The notes: a model not told the origin generated them from the letters alone. DNA of 64,000 bases from Rattus norvegicus (GCF_036323735.1 NC_086022.1:68400702-68464701), one strand, 5' to 3'. Positions 11,986-24,813 are shown, counted from the first letter of the stretch. Translations and numbers: made by a program.

Positions 11986-12233
11986 CTGGCCCTAGGCTGT
12001 CACATTCTACCAACACTTCACTGGCCTGCGTCTTCAGTGGGGGTACGATGATGGTGCGGGGGTTGCCGGTGCAGTGGTTCTCTAGGCCCCCCTTGGTGTC
12101 CAAGGTGTTGGTGCCGTTGTGCCCTGTGCGCTGCTGCACCGAGTAGGGGCTGGTGTTGCTGGAGGAGTCAGAGTAGGGAGAATCATGGACTGTGACACAG
12201 CTGATGACATTTTTTCTTTGCTTGGAGACTGTG
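11986..12233 (-). CDS. Hipk2: Hipk2 exon 13, caspase-site and autoinhibitory region
   Basis: The 248-nt exon starts with one base completing a Ser codon (AG|C) and encodes 82 residues (about 907-988) plus the first base of the next codon. It opens with the basic TVSKQRKNVISC and contains VTVHDSPYSDSSSNTSPYS. The Asp in VTVHD is at 923 and the Asp in VECDS at 984, matching the two caspase sites known from human HIPK2 (916/977 in mouse), where cleavage removes the autoinhibitory tail. Acceptor tttgcag|C, donor CCAG|gtaacc. Compared with the human protein I recall, RTGHNGTNTLDTKGG and the final LGP differ, so the exon mixes conserved and fast-evolving parts. Confidence 0.97.
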
Positions 12234-13868
12234 CTGCAAAGTTAAAGGGAGAGGTTAGAACTGCAGGCTGGCTGTGAGGTAAGAGAGCATGTTCTAGGAA
12301 AAGCCCTTGGTTGGGCCCTAAACCAGAGTACATGGGAAGACAGGCAGAGCAGGCTGGACTGGGCCTGGGGCACACTGATGCTTCTGGAAGCTAATTCATG
12401 AGGCAATCAACAGTGGTCTAGGCTATCCCCATGTGGCAGAGTCAGTGAGCAGGGTGCCAACCCCTCCAACCACTAGAACGGAGTCTGAATGAAGCAGGCA
12501 GGTGGAGACCTGGAACTGGAGGGATGGCCGAGTTTGGGCTCTGGGCCTCTGAGAATCAACAGAGTGTAAGCAGGAAGGGAAGAGGTGTCCAGTGATTCAG
12601 GATGCTGTTGGAGGGACAGGGGGTGGATGATGGTCTGAAAATCTTATCATTCAGAAACACTGAGAAACAGAAATTAAGTTGAATTTGAGTGATTATGTTC
12701 AGGCCACCCAGGACCCCTGGGTGCTCATTTTTAGGGATGACCTGGCCTTCCTACAGAGTTCCCACCCCTGGGCCAAGGTCAGGAGACAGTACTGTCCTAA
12801 GCTCAAAGGACAAGCCTCCTGTGTGCTAATGCCACCAGGGAGTGGCTCCCAAACCCTGGCCTTCATTTCTATCTAGAATTTTACCTAGAAACAGGGAAGA
12901 ACTAGCTCGGAATGGCTCTTGGCTAGCACTTGCTTTTCATAGAGCTTTACGTTCCTGTGGTTACTCTGGGAACCAGTTTGTGGCTTGGTAACAGGCTGTT
13001 GGGATGACAGATGTGGAACTTACGCTGTATTATGCAAGGCTTTAAAGATGGATGTTCACCTATTTATGTACACTGGTCATTTATTTTTAAGAAATAACAA
13101 TTGCCTAGGCAAGATGGCCACTTTCCAGCTAATCTAATACAGGAAAAAGCTAGTATTTATAGACTCTGGTGGGGTTTCCAATGACCCTCCTACCCCAGGA
13201 ATATTACCTAATGCCACAGACCCAGGCCAGGATGAGTTTTATTCCTTGAGGGAGAGTGGGGAAGCGGGCGCCTCCAAGAGCAGCTAGGCAGGCTAGTAGT
13301 AGCACTGTGGACCCCCAGAGGCTGGAGTGGCAGTCAGGGGGAAGCTCTCGGGGACCCAGCCCTGCTCCTGATAGCCAGCACCAGTGATGCGAGGGATGGA
13401 CCATCACTGCAGTGGCCAGGCTCCCCATTCTTGCTGATTTAGGGCAGAAGACCCTAGCTGGCTCTGTGGGTCAGAACACGGGCCTCCAGCCAGATGTTTA
13501 ACTTTAGTGTGTGCTGACGATAGGGCCTTGGGAACTGGTTGTCTACACAATGACAATACGAGCAATAACAGAACCAGTATCAGGGTGCTCTTGGGACGAG
13601 GTGAGAGAATAACACTGCACAGGACATGTGAAGGAGGGCATCGATAAAGTGACACCATCATTATAGAGGAGGAGCATCCCTAACCCCAAATCCCAGGGGC
13701 CCCCAATCCAAAACTTCCTGAGTTGTGACATGGTAGCATTAGTGAGACAATCCATGTCTGACCTGATATGGTAGGCTGTGGTCAAAAGCAGCTTACTAAG
13801 ATGAACTGTGTAAAATTTCCTTCAGGAGATATGTACATGGGAAAATTTGAAATTCAAACATTTTTGGT

Positions 13869-14215
13869 TCAAAGCCTTTAAAAATAATTTAAATTTTATT
13901 GAGAATAGATTTTTTTCATATAATGTATTCTGGTCATGGTTCCTCCTCCCTCAAATTCTCCCAGAATTCTCTCTGCTTCAATCCACACCTTTTCTTTCCC
14001 TATCATTACACACATACACAAAAGCAGCACAAAAATCCCACAAAACATACAAAAAAATCAGAATAGGACAAAACAAGCAGAAAAGGAGACAGGCAAATGT
14101 AGATACTGACACCCCCATATCCACATCGAGAAATCCTACAAAAACAGTCAGATTTTTGAAATCCTCAAAAAACCACAATATATAAGCAAATGACTTGTAA
14201 AGTACATTTTAAAAA
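13869..14215 (-). mobile_element. Old rodent L1 (Lx-like) fragment
   Basis: A-rich sequence beginning near attttattgagaatagatt and ending near caatatataagcaaatgac resembles the reverse complement of an old rodent L1 segment. Boundaries and subfamily are uncertain. Confidence 0.4.
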
Positions 14216-14463
14216 ATGCCCAGACAAATCACTAGGAAACAAAACTTCAAAAATGCCACTGAGGTCATTTTGTGTTGGCCATCTGGTGCTGGGCAGGGGG
14301 CCTGCCCATACATGTGGTTTGTAGAGCAGTGGGATTCTTCCTTAGTGGTTATCACTTGAAAATAACTTCTGAGTTAGGGACAGGGCCTTGTGTCCACTAC
14401 CCCTCTCAGTGCTGGGACCCCATCTAGCTTAGAACTGTGTAGGCCTTGATCCAAGCCTTATTG

Positions 14464-14575
14464 AAGACAGGATTCCACTACGTAGTCTAGAGAAGCCTCA
14501 AACTCAGAGATGCGCCTGCCTCTGCCTCCTGAGTGCTAGGATTAAAGCATGTGTTACCACACTTGGCATCAAGCC
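14464..14575 (-). mobile_element. B1 SINE
   Basis: The reversed B1 body is recognisable: cgcctgcctctgcctcctga followed by gtgctaggattaaagcatgtg. Confidence 0.85.
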
Positions 14576-15050
14576 TTTTGGATAAAGGACATTCAACTTG
14601 TATATATTCTTATACAACACGAGAAAGCGGTTCTGCCCAGAACCCTACCAGTCACAACGAATTTTATGAGGGAAGGACTTACTGAAGAAGTTTCTTCTCT
14701 AGTCTGTGCTAAGCCAGAAGATTGATAGGAAAGAAAAAGACAAGTCATTAGTTTGGAATCTTGGAGATCTACAGTCAGTGCCACAGGGAATAGCTGCACA
14801 AAGAAATAGAAACACGCCTCTGTCCTCGAAGATAAAAAGCTCAGTGGGAGACTGTATAACAACATGACAAGTTAAACAGTAAAAGCTTTAAAATAACCAG
14901 CCAGAATAATGGATGTCACAAAGCCTTCCATGATGAACTGTCAAATGACTCTTCCAGATGACAATTGTTAAGAACCCAACAGAAGGCAAGGAATGAACTG
15001 GTCACATAGATTTACAGCTCTTCACATTAACTTAATTTTTAAAAATTGTC

Positions 15051-15051
<1 letters not shown>

Positions 15052-15102
<51 letters not shown>

Positions 15103-15250
15103 GTGCGCACACACATGTGTGCAAGTGTCTGCAGAAGTCAGAGATGTCAGGATGCCCTGAACTGGAGTTACAGGCCGTTCTGGGAACAGAACTTAGAGCC
15201 ACTGAAGGGCATTCTGTGCTCTTAACTCTCCAGCCATCTCTCCAAACTCT
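15052..15250 (-). mobile_element. B3 SINE with (GT)n tract at its tail side
   Basis: A GT run at about 15052-15090, with a GC/CA-rich end, adjoins a reversed B3/B2-like body ending in ctccagccatctctcc, the reverse of the tRNA-like head. The microsatellite probably grew in the SINE tail. In the Hipk2 transcript the run reads (CA)n. Confidence 0.75.
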
Positions 15251-17103
15251 TGAGTGAAGTTCTCATATGGATCCTATACATCACATAAAATAAGCCAGAT
15301 ATAAACTGCATGAGTCAACACATGAAGCGTGTGGACTAGGCAAACTCATACAAAAGGAAACAGGTTACAGATCCCAGAGGTCTGGGGAACAGGGCAGGCA
15401 GAGGAAAACATACAACTATTTAGTGGGTACAGAATGTTGGGTTGGAATGACAGAAAAGTTTTGGAGTAGATCACAGATAATGGTGGCAATTCGCGCCCCT
15501 GATGGTTAAATGGTGAAAGTGGCAAATTCCATGTTTTACCATAATGTTAAAAACTAATGTGGAATCTCCCTAGTGAACTGCACAAGGCAAACTGGTGAAT
15601 TGTATAGTATATGAATTATTTCTAATTTTAAAAAGCCCATAGGTTCATCCACCATAAAAAGCTCCTATGATGTAGCCTAGAGCCCTGTGCAGCACTGCCT
15701 TAGCAGACCTCAGGGGCTACAAGTAACTGTGGTTTGTCCCTAGAGTTAGAGAGTGAGTCTCCAGGGAAAAGTCCCGGAACCTGGGGCAGGAGAAGCAATG
15801 GAGATGTGGGGGCCAGAGTGAAAGCTGGGGCATGAGGAGGACCTGCTGTTCTTTTCTGAGGTGGGAGTAGACACTGGTCTCTGAGCTGAACGGTTTGCTG
15901 TCCTGTTGTTGGGGGTTCCCCTCCCAGCTCACCTGCATAGGTGAAAGTGCTTCCGGGACTAGGGGTGGGGCTGGCAGTCCCAAGGGGACACAGAGGGTTG
16001 CTACTCTGTTGCACTCAGACTTCTGTCACTGCTAGTACTTGATTAATAGCCCAAGCGCTGTGGCTCCTTTCACAGTTTACTGACATGGGGATATGTTCTG
16101 CTGCAGGGGAATGTTCTGTAGCTGCAAATAGTATTCTAGCACTGGCTCTGCTGTCCCTTTCCAGGTGGGACCCTGGAGAACCACAGCCCTATACCATCCA
16201 TCCAGCTCTGACCAACTCTGAAATTACGAGGGGAAGTGGGAGAGATTATCTGCAGTATGAAAGGGCCCATTTTGAATATCGCCCAGAGATTTATTATGAA
16301 AGACATTCAAGATAATCCGGTCTCCTGTTCATGTTCAGTGAGAGGAACTTACACATACACTGGGCCCTGGACATTTCCTGCTGAGCCTCCCTCCCTAGGC
16401 CATTGGTCACTTAGAGAGTGAGCAAGCAAAGCAACACACACAGTACTGACTTTGACCAACTGTAGTCTGACCTCTGACACAATTCAAACTGCGCCCACTG
16501 GAATCTGTAACTCTTATTTGCAAAGTGGGAAGAAGCTCAGTTTAATGCGGATCAAATTTCCTAGCTGCTGGAACTTTCTGAAGGCATAATACACTACCTC
16601 ACGGACTAGCACACTGCCACTGAAGAGAGGCTTTCTGCAGAGTCCTGTGGGAGCTGGGAGCTTAGCTTGGAGTGAGTGCTACATGTCAGTGTCTTGTTAT
16701 CTGTGAGGGAGGTGGGGAGAGAAAAGCTCCCCAAACTCTTCACGAGGCTCATCCCTTTTTCTGTAGCTGGCAAGTCCCATGACTAACAAGCAAAAATCAC
16801 ATGGCAGCCTAACATTGTATCTTTTTGGATTTTTATCTGACAGGTTTGGGAAAGATGAATTAGTTTGATAGCTCTGTTTCTATTCTTGTCTATTGCTAGA
16901 AGTAACTGTGCTCTAGGTAAATATACTATCCAGATCAGAGAACAATGGGGAGCTGCTGAATGGCTCACTTAAAACACCCAGCACACATTTGAGATTGACA
17001 CTGATAGTTCTTCAGGCTCATACATGTCAATACTACAGGGACTCATTCCACCATTGTCTCTAATTATTATTGACAGTTTATCAATCCTATTCTGAGCTGC
17101 TTA

Positions 17104-17107
<4 letters not shown>

Positions 17108-17164
<57 letters not shown>
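17108..17164 (+). repeat. (GA)n microsatellite
   Basis: About 28 uninterrupted GA units, reading as (UC)n in the Hipk2 transcript. Confidence 0.95.
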
Positions 17165-17168
<4 letters not shown>

Positions 17169-17599
17169 AGCTAGGAGTAGAATGATAAGTATTTACTCAA
17201 ATGGCCTTGATAGACACTGCTTCTGAACAAGAAGCAAAGCGAGAGCTCGTGACTCCATTGTGTTGTCATGGCAATAGATGATTCTCATCATTTTGAAGTG
17301 ATGAGGGGAAATAAGGAGCTAGGAAGTATAGAAATGAGCCGCAGAGGAGGAACAACTGGCAGAGGAGCAGGTGCAAGCCTCTGACCCCATCCACCCCTGT
17401 AGGATCCCGTCTGCAATGGAGTTCTGATTTCTATTTGCTAATCTCAGTCAATTTCATCCTTCAAGATCAAGGTCAAAACTCATCTCCTCCAATAAACTTT
17501 CCGTGACTCCTTTGTCTCCACTGACTTCAGAGAAAATACCACATGTGAAAGCAAAAATCAAAACCCTACTCTTCATTCCAACATTGATGGCACACACTG

Positions 17600-17790
17600 G
17601 ACACGTATCTAATATGTACCATTCAAAGTGCCGTATTTGTTATTTCCTTCAGTCCTCAGAACAAGGCTACTCGGTAAGAAATGATTACTTTCCTCTTATA
17701 GACAATGACTACAGATAAGGAGGGCTTCCGTCCTTTGCTTGCCCTAGGTCAAAGCATCTGCAGTCTTAATCACTACGCTGCGTAGGCCTC
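17600..17790 (+). mobile_element. MIR-like relic
   Basis: Order of segments resembles MIR: a cctcagaacaaggctact part, then acaatgactacagataagga and a ggtcaaagca part. Strongly diverged. Confidence 0.45.
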
Positions 17791-18129
17791 TGCACCCCAG
17801 AGAGGTTCCTAGCAAACACTGCAATAGTAAAATGAGGCAAACTCTCCCTCTGGAGTCTCCAGGGCCCATTTGTTAAGAGTGGCTTCTTTTTCCCAGCACG
17901 GGATGGTTTCCTCCCAGTTTCCCAGCTGAAGGAAATAAGACATGAGGGTTCAGCTAACCTTATTGCTTTGTCCCCATGACCGGAAATACCAGTGGATTAC
18001 TTTAAGCCTGCTCCTATGAGAAGGATAAGAAGCAGAGCTTGAAGACCACAGTTCTCCTTTTGATGCTATATAGCTTTTAATTTAGCTATTAGAAGAGAAA
18101 AGATATCTTAGATTTGTTTGTTTCCTGTT

Positions 18130-18435
18130 CATGTAGGTGTGTTTATGTGTATGCCTAGGCATGAAGGTCAGAGGTCAACCTTAGGTGTCATGCCTCAGGA
18201 GATGGCCATCTTCTTTTTTGAGACAAGGTGTCTCTCTGGTCTGGAGCTTGCCAAGTAGGCTAAGCTAGGTTAGTCAGCCACTGTGTCTCAGGGAATCTGC
18301 CTGTCTTTGGAATCCAGGGCTGGAATTGCAAGCATGCACTCCCATGCTCAATTTTTTCTTGTGGGTTCCAGGGTTCATATTCAGGTCCTTATGCATGCAT
18401 GGCGAGCACTTTCACAACTAAGCTATCTTCCATTC
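18130..18435 (-). mobile_element. B4-family SINE (tentative)
   Basis: A reversed composite with a B1-like middle (gagacaaggtgtctctctgg, gcttgccaagtaggctaa) and a tRNA-like end near gcgagcactttcacaac. Assigned by memory of the B4 layout. Confidence 0.5.
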
Positions 18436-19297
18436 TCCACAACTTCATTTTAATATGGTTCATATATTTCATTCAAATGATAACTGCTTATTTGTACCTG
18501 TATGTATACACTCACATGTGTGTCAACATTAAGGCCAGCCTTCACATGACTGCTTTGTAGGACATCAGGAATGGGCCTGGAAGGAGGCGCCAGGTTTCCC
18601 TCCCCATTCCTCAGTTATCTCTTCCTGAACCAGCTGGCTTGGGTTGCCGGAACATTAAGCCCATGCATTGAGCACTGTAAGCAGATCCAACCCCTCTCTG
18701 GTGCCCACAGCTCCACCTATGGAGAGTGAGGACCAACAGGAGCTTGCCATACATCAGAGTGGCTGTGGGACACCAGAGCATCAGGATAAGCTGCTGGGGA
18801 CAGACAGGTTGCAGTGTTGCCTTTTCCAGATGCAGTCTTAGAGCCTCTCCGCTCCATCCCTGACCTGTTTAAATGGATGCACGTGATGAAGACACAGTGA
18901 GGACGGCTGTGTACAGACTTCCACTGCTGGGGTGACTCACAAAACTGAAACAGTTTTCAACCTAGGCATGTGTTATAGCTTAAAACAAGCGTCCCTTACA
19001 TGGCACCGCGAGTCTGGTTTGTCTGTTCCCTCCCTCTCATTGGTAGTCACTGGCCCAGGAGTGTGTTCTGATGCTGGTTGTATTCTTAACCAGTATAGGA
19101 GGGCAGTGAGTTTACACTGTTGTGTCAATGTAAAGAAATTCCAATCTGGGTTGACTTTTTTGCTCAGGTAATAATAAATGGTTGCTCATTTTTCAGGCAG
19201 AAGTCATTTGAACAATAGTTTGTAAGTTTCTGACCATGACTATCTGGAACTTACCACTTTTTAAATTTAGTATAAAGAAACAAAATATCTTGTGTCA

Positions 19298-19370
19298 ATT
19301 CTTTTTTGGGGTGAGAACTAAATCTGGAGCCTCATGCATTCTGGATAAGCAACTGAACTACAGCCCTAGT
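19298..19370 (-). mobile_element. ID/B4-type tRNA-derived SINE fragment
   Basis: The reversed tRNA-like segment tctggataagcaactgaact follows a T-rich start (tcttttttggggtgag). Old and short. Confidence 0.4.
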
Positions 19371-20867
19371 CTTGCATTTAAAGATATATGTGAACATTTG
19401 AAGAGTTGACTCAGGAAATTGCTTTCTTATCTAAAACCTCCTGTGATATTTATGAACCATTTTCTTAAGAGTTGGCACTATTGGAAACATGAGGTAAACA
19501 GCTCTCACGAAGCTACTGTGCTGTAGTGTGGGATGTAAAAGCACCCAACTTCTCTACAGAGATGGACATCCAATGAGTCAGTGATGGGCACGGGAATGGT
19601 GGGCCCTGGAGAAGAGTCCTGTGCTAATCAGCTGAATGAATCACTTTGATCACACACTTAAGTGTTTTTTCTTCATGACTGGTGTTTGCACCTCTAAGCT
19701 GAAAGCGCTAAGCCTTAGCTTCTCTAAGACCCTGTCTGCATAAGGTGAGGAAGGTATGAGGATTTGGGTAAACAGACACATCTCTGTAAACACTCATCAA
19801 CAAGATTCCATGTAAAGAAGACACAGAGACAATCAAATGCTTCCTTCATCAAAAACACTTAAAATAAGGCCGGTTCTACTTAATTCTGGGAAATATAGGA
19901 GACAGTATGCTTACTGTTTAGTTTTTCTGTTTTTATGCCTAGCCTCTGGCCATGATTAGAAGAGTCCCCTAGTCTATTAGTGAACCACTGAAATAGAGAA
20001 AACATATTTATTAAAATGTTATGCAACAATGGCAAGTTTTAAATGTCTGCCCATCTCCTGAGACCTCCACAGCACTCTAGAGCACCTGGTACCCATGCTT
20101 TCAACTTCTCATGGCCCTGTCACAGTTCCCTGAACATACTGGATGCCATCATGGGACTGGTTACAGAAGGTGAAGGAGAGACTTAACTCTATAGTTATTG
20201 ACTAAAGAGAAATCAGTTATTTTGTCAATAATATTATCATTTCATCAATGGTGTAGCACTTCCGGAATGAATCCCAATCCCCTTCCTTTAGTCTTTATTA
20301 ATCTGACTTCATCACTTGGCTCTCTGGGACCTTAGTTTCCTTACTTATTGAATGGAAACAGAAGAGACAAGCAAACTGCAGTAAATTGTGCAGGTCTTCT
20401 GTGATTCCTTTCAGTCCATCCTGCCCCATGTCTTTACATGCTGTGGAATTCTGCTTGGCCATTTGCTTCAGCAACTAACTGCCCATATTTGTGGTCAAGA
20501 TCTTCCCTTGAAATTCTTTTAACAATTCTAGGCAATGTCATCTGGTCTTGGAGATTGACTGACATTGTTAATAAGGCCTAAAAATGTGGTTTATCATTTA
20601 TCCTATGTTGATGCTAAAAGACCTCCCATGGTCAGGCTGTTACCCTGTGAGTGTCCTTGACCCTTGACTCTTTAGCTGTTGTGCTGAGGCTGAGCCACAC
20701 TAGGCAAAAAAACCAGCATTTGAGGACCACGCTGGGCACTACAAATGGTAGATTTGGGGTAAGTAGTGAGTAGAGAATTCAGACAGAACAATCAAGATGC
20801 TCCCTTCCCAGGAGAAATGTGGTTTGGTGACAGGAATGACCAGAGTTAGGGACTAATGGTTTGAATG

Positions 20868-21191
20868 AGATGTCCCTAGTAAGTCTTGAGCATACGAACA
20901 CTTAATGCCCAGTAGGTTGTTTGTAGAGAATAAGGTGGTGAAACTTAATGGAGGAAGTATGTCGCTGGAGGAAGGCTTTGAGCTTTCAGAGAACTCGTAT
21001 GGTTTTGAGTTAGTGCTTGTCTTCCCTTGTGGTTTGAGATGTAGACTTTCAGCTGTTCATGTTGCTTACTAATTAGCTCTGCCACCTGGACTCTAAACCT
21101 TCTAGAACCATAAGTCCCAAGTACACTCTTTTGCAAGTTGCCTTGGCCATGGAATTTTATCATAGTAGAAAAGTAACTGAAAAAAAAAAAG
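20868..21191 (+). mobile_element. Lx-type L1 3' end relic
   Basis: Starts near atggtttgaatgagatgtcc and ends near gtagaaaagtaactg followed by an A-run, matching the layout of old rodent L1 3' UTRs. Antisense to Hipk2. Confidence 0.5.
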
Positions 21192-22090
21192 GAAGAAAAG
21201 TAACTGATACAGGGCCAGAATGTCTCCATTGCTCTAACAGAAAGAGGGGGACCAGAGATCCTGTCCAGTTCTGGAGCCCTCAGTCAAGGGCTTTCTTGTT
21301 TAGGTGCAAATAGACCTTGTTTTCTAGGCCTGATGCTTTTCTTTGAGCTTCTTAGAGCGTTCTGACAAATCCCTCACCCCCAGCTAAGGGGAAATGCCTC
21401 AAAAAACATTCCCATGCCCAAACCCATTTCCTCCAACATTCTTCACTTTCTTGGATAAGCTTTGCTACTGGGACACTTCCCTGTTTGCTCCCCTTTGACA
21501 CTCTGCCACATCAGTTACCTCACTTAAATCTGCAACTCTCTCCTAACTCCCCTGAGACCTTGCTAGCTTCTCTGGAGGAGATGCTCCGCTTCCTGTCAGA
21601 GCAATTTGTACGTGTCTTGTCACACTTATTAACTGCAAGCCTCAAGAAGAGAAAGACTGCCTCCTTATTTGTATACTACTTGAAGTTACAGACATTCTGT
21701 CTTACAACGGTGGTGGGACAGTAAATAGTCACTGTGTTAAATTTCACGGTAATTGCAATTTCCAGGAACAAGTAATCAAAAGTTCCTTTACTTTAGTTGT
21801 TAAATACAGTCACAGCTATGTGATACAATTACACAGTGTTTCTCTAGAAGAGTTACTGGCTTCGGGCAGACCTTCCTATGTTCTTGGGCACTGACCTATT
21901 TTCTAAGGCAACAATCACACACCACTGCAGTAAATCCAGCACCGCACCTTCCTCAGCACGCCTGGCACCACCATGGGTAGCTGAGGCCTCTGCGGTTGCT
22001 CTGAGGCTCCAGTCCGCAGCAGAGTCCCTATAATTCCTACTGTATCGTGCATGCCCTGTGTTCAGTTTATGGTTCCTCCCATGGCACCTA

Positions 22091-22104
22091 CCCCCCCCCC
22101 CCCC
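22091..22104 (+). repeat. Poly-C run (C14)
   Basis: Fourteen consecutive C, reading as poly-G in the Hipk2 transcript. A likely length-variable, sequencing-difficult site. Confidence 0.9.
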
Positions 22105-22944
22105 ACCTCTTAGGCTGCCGTCCACCTTTACTCTGAGCCTGAGTCATTTTCATCGAAGTTCTCACAGCTGCCATACATTTCACTTAGTTTCCTCAGTTTC
22201 CTCCCAGGGAAGCAGTTCCATGTTCCACTTCCTTCCGCTTTCAGCCCTATGGGCTCCCTGCAGAGACTGCACTACTCCTCATCCTGTGCCCTATCCTCTA
22301 TGCAAGTCTCTCCAGAGCACTCAGTTCAGAACTGCTGTCGATTCAGATCTCAGACGTCAAAAGTGACCTTGCAATCTAGTTGACAGCTAGGCCTTTGAAT
22401 TGCTTTTGCATTTCTCCAGCTGTGCTCAAGACTGCTCAGCTTTTCTTATGTCAGCTATAAATATATGCACAGGCTTCCCCAAGCCAGGGGCCAGTCTGGG
22501 GTAGGTTGAATCTTCCTCTCTGGAAGGAGACCAAGTCCTCAGGATTCTCAGGTTTGTATGGATGGAACACTAGATCAATTTGGGAGCTATAGTCACAAAG
22601 CAAAGGGAGGCCAGTCTTGGAACGAGCAGAAGGCATGTAAAGTAATACTAGGGTATAGAAAACGCATGCCTGGTCTCACCAACCCTCTGTCACTGCAGAT
22701 ACCTAGCAAATGGCAGAAACAGAAGCACAACAGTGTGATATCAAATTACATGGACAACCACACTGAGCCACTCAACAGGAAAATGCTAGTCCTGTTAGTG
22801 AGAGCTCAGACCACTAAACTTCACCTGGAAGGCAGAAGGGCTGCATGCTGTAGGAACCACTAGGGTGAAACTGCACTTTAGCCGAACATTTAGTTATGAC
22901 TGCAAGCATGAAAATTTATTATCTCATCAAAAACATTTGTGATT

Positions 22945-23399
22945 GAATACAGCAAATACAGAGGCGAATGCCAGCAGCAAACCACTGAACTGAGAATAGG
23001 ACCCCCGTTGAAGGAATCAGAGGAAGAACTGGAAGAGCTTGAAGGGGCTCGTGACCCCTTATGAACAACAATGCCAACCAACCAGAGCTTCCAGGGACTA
23101 AGCCACTACCTAAAGACTATACATGGACTGACCCTGGACTCTGACCCCATAGGTAGCAATGAATATCCTAGTAAGAGCACCAGTGGAAGGGGAAGCCCTG
23201 GGTCCTGCTAAGACTGAACCCCCAGTGAACTAGACTGTTGGGGGGAGGGCGGCAATGGGGAGAGGGTGGGGAGGGGAACATATAGAAGGGGAGGGGGAGG
23301 GATTAGGGGGATGTTTGCCCGGAAACCAATAAAGGGAATAACATTCGAAATGTAAATAAGAAATACTCAAGTTAATAAAAAAAATGGTACAAAAAAAAC
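22945..23399 (+). mobile_element. 5'-truncated rat L1 3' end with target-site duplication
   Basis: About 455 bp of young L1 3' UTR, closely related to the 3' end of the larger L1 at 27372-30219. It includes the G-rich tract (about 23220-23320) and the final gtaaataagaaatactcaag part. An A-rich tail and CATTTGTGATT at 22934-22944 and 23400-23410 mark the insertion. Antisense to Hipk2. Confidence 0.92.
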
Positions 23400-24190
23400 C
23401 ATTTGTGATTAATAATTAACAGCATTATATCTAATCAGGAACCAACAATTTGGGCCTAATTATGAACAAGGAACTCTGCACCCAGTTGTAGGAGACACGG
23501 TGACTGGAAGCTCTGGCTTGGGGAGGCAGACCCCTTTCCCTGGCTTCACTCCTAATGCAAAGGTACTGGTGAGTATGGTTGTGACATTGGATTCTGTGAG
23601 GGAGGCCTAACGTCCTAGGGGCACAGAAGGATAGTGCACATCTGTCTGGGCCACCTGAGCTGGAGTCTGGTTGCAAAGTGTAGAAAAGAGGCTCTGATGC
23701 CAGAGTTAGCACTCTTGCAAAAACAATAAATATTTCTTCGCTCCCACCAGGAAGCACACACAGAGTAAAATGAATTATTGCCACTTTGGAATAAACAGTA
23801 GTGCTCTCTGGGTGTAGAGCCAACTGGTGGCAGTTTGAAGGATTGGGTTAATCAGACATAGGGAAATTTCTACTAACTGGGCAATTACGTCAAATTCTGA
23901 GTGAGCCCGGGCAGTGTTAGAGACCCTGACCAGCTGGAGTCAGTTCAGCAGCCGGAGGCTCACGCTCACAAGTGTTAAACTAAACTGGGACTGGGAGCCC
24001 AGCTTTCACAGTCTCATATTCCCAAATGTCTAGGGACTGTAGCTATTTTTTAAGGCTAAACTTGCTCAAAGTTATTTTGGTTTTGAACAAGTATGGCAAA
24101 ACTATTTGCCACTCTCATGAAATAGGTTTAAGATCGAGAATGTGGGAAATGAAACCTGCTCTTTCCTGAGAGCTGAAGTGCATGTCTCAC

Positions 24191-24472
24191 CTGGTGGGGG
24201 CGTGCTTCTGTTCCTCCTCCTCATCTGTGTCGCTGCTGATGGTGATGACACTGACTGTGGGGCTCGGGGTGTCGGGGATGACAATGGTCTGCCGCTGTCG
24301 GTCCCGGGTGGTGCTGGAGGCCCCGTCACCCCACCCACAGGTGAGTGAGGTGCTGCAAGCTGGGCTGCTGTGTACCATTGCACACCTCGGGGGAGTGTTC
24401 TCCTTGACACGCTTGGATCGCTGAGGGGAGCTGATAGCCTGGGAAGAGGTCACTTCACAGGTGGAGACATTT
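24191..24472 (-). CDS. Hipk2: Hipk2 exon 12, SUMO-interacting motif and PEST-like region
   Basis: The 282-nt exon completes an Arg codon (AG|A), encodes 93 residues (about 813-905) and ends with AG of a Ser codon. It begins NVSTCEVTSSQAISSPQRSK. PDTPSP places Thr880 and Ser882, reported phosphorylation sites that bind PIN1. VSVITISSDTDEEEEQ (from about 885) is a classic SUMO-interacting motif, a hydrophobic core followed by acidic residues, needed for targeting to PML nuclear bodies. The Ser/Pro/Glu/Asp-rich make-up fits the known PEST and speckle-retention region. Phase is 2 at both ends, so skipping it would stay in frame. Acceptor attacag|A, donor CCAG|gtgaga. Confidence 0.98.
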
Positions 24473-24813
24473 CTGTAATGACAAAATGACACCTAATTAC
24501 AAGGAAGGTCTGTCTGGTCTTGCGCCTCCATCCAAGGGGCCCAACGTTAAAAAAGCACCAATGTCACCACATCTCCACAGGAAAAGAACCATGCCCATGC
24601 CAGTTGACCTCCCTCTGTGACAAAAGTATAGTGCCTCTAGAGGCCTTCATTCAGGACCTGAGGTTAGGACCTCAGCTGGGTCAGCTAGGCCTTCTCTGGG
24701 CTCTTGCTTTGGGTCCATATGCTTGTTTTTGAGAGCCAGTCTTCTAGGGACAGCTGTCAGATCCAACTCCATAAGACACTTGTGAGAGTTTCTAGAACCA
24801 ATGGACATAATTT

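Larger units (their letters stand above)
12234..24190 (-). other. Hipk2: Hipk2 intron 12 (about 12.0 kb)
   Basis: The largest intron in the window. Donor CAG|gtgaga, acceptor tttgcag. It holds an old L1 fragment (13869-14215), a B1 (14464-14575), GT and AG microsatellites, a B3, a B4-like element, an MIR-like relic, an Lx-type L1 3' end and a young L1 3' fragment with target-site duplication (22945-23399). Between these I see only non-coding sequence. Confidence 0.95.

Noticed and set aside
23431..23823. 130-codon minus-strand open frame
   Set aside because: No family recognised, no splice context within Hipk2, ordinary intron composition.
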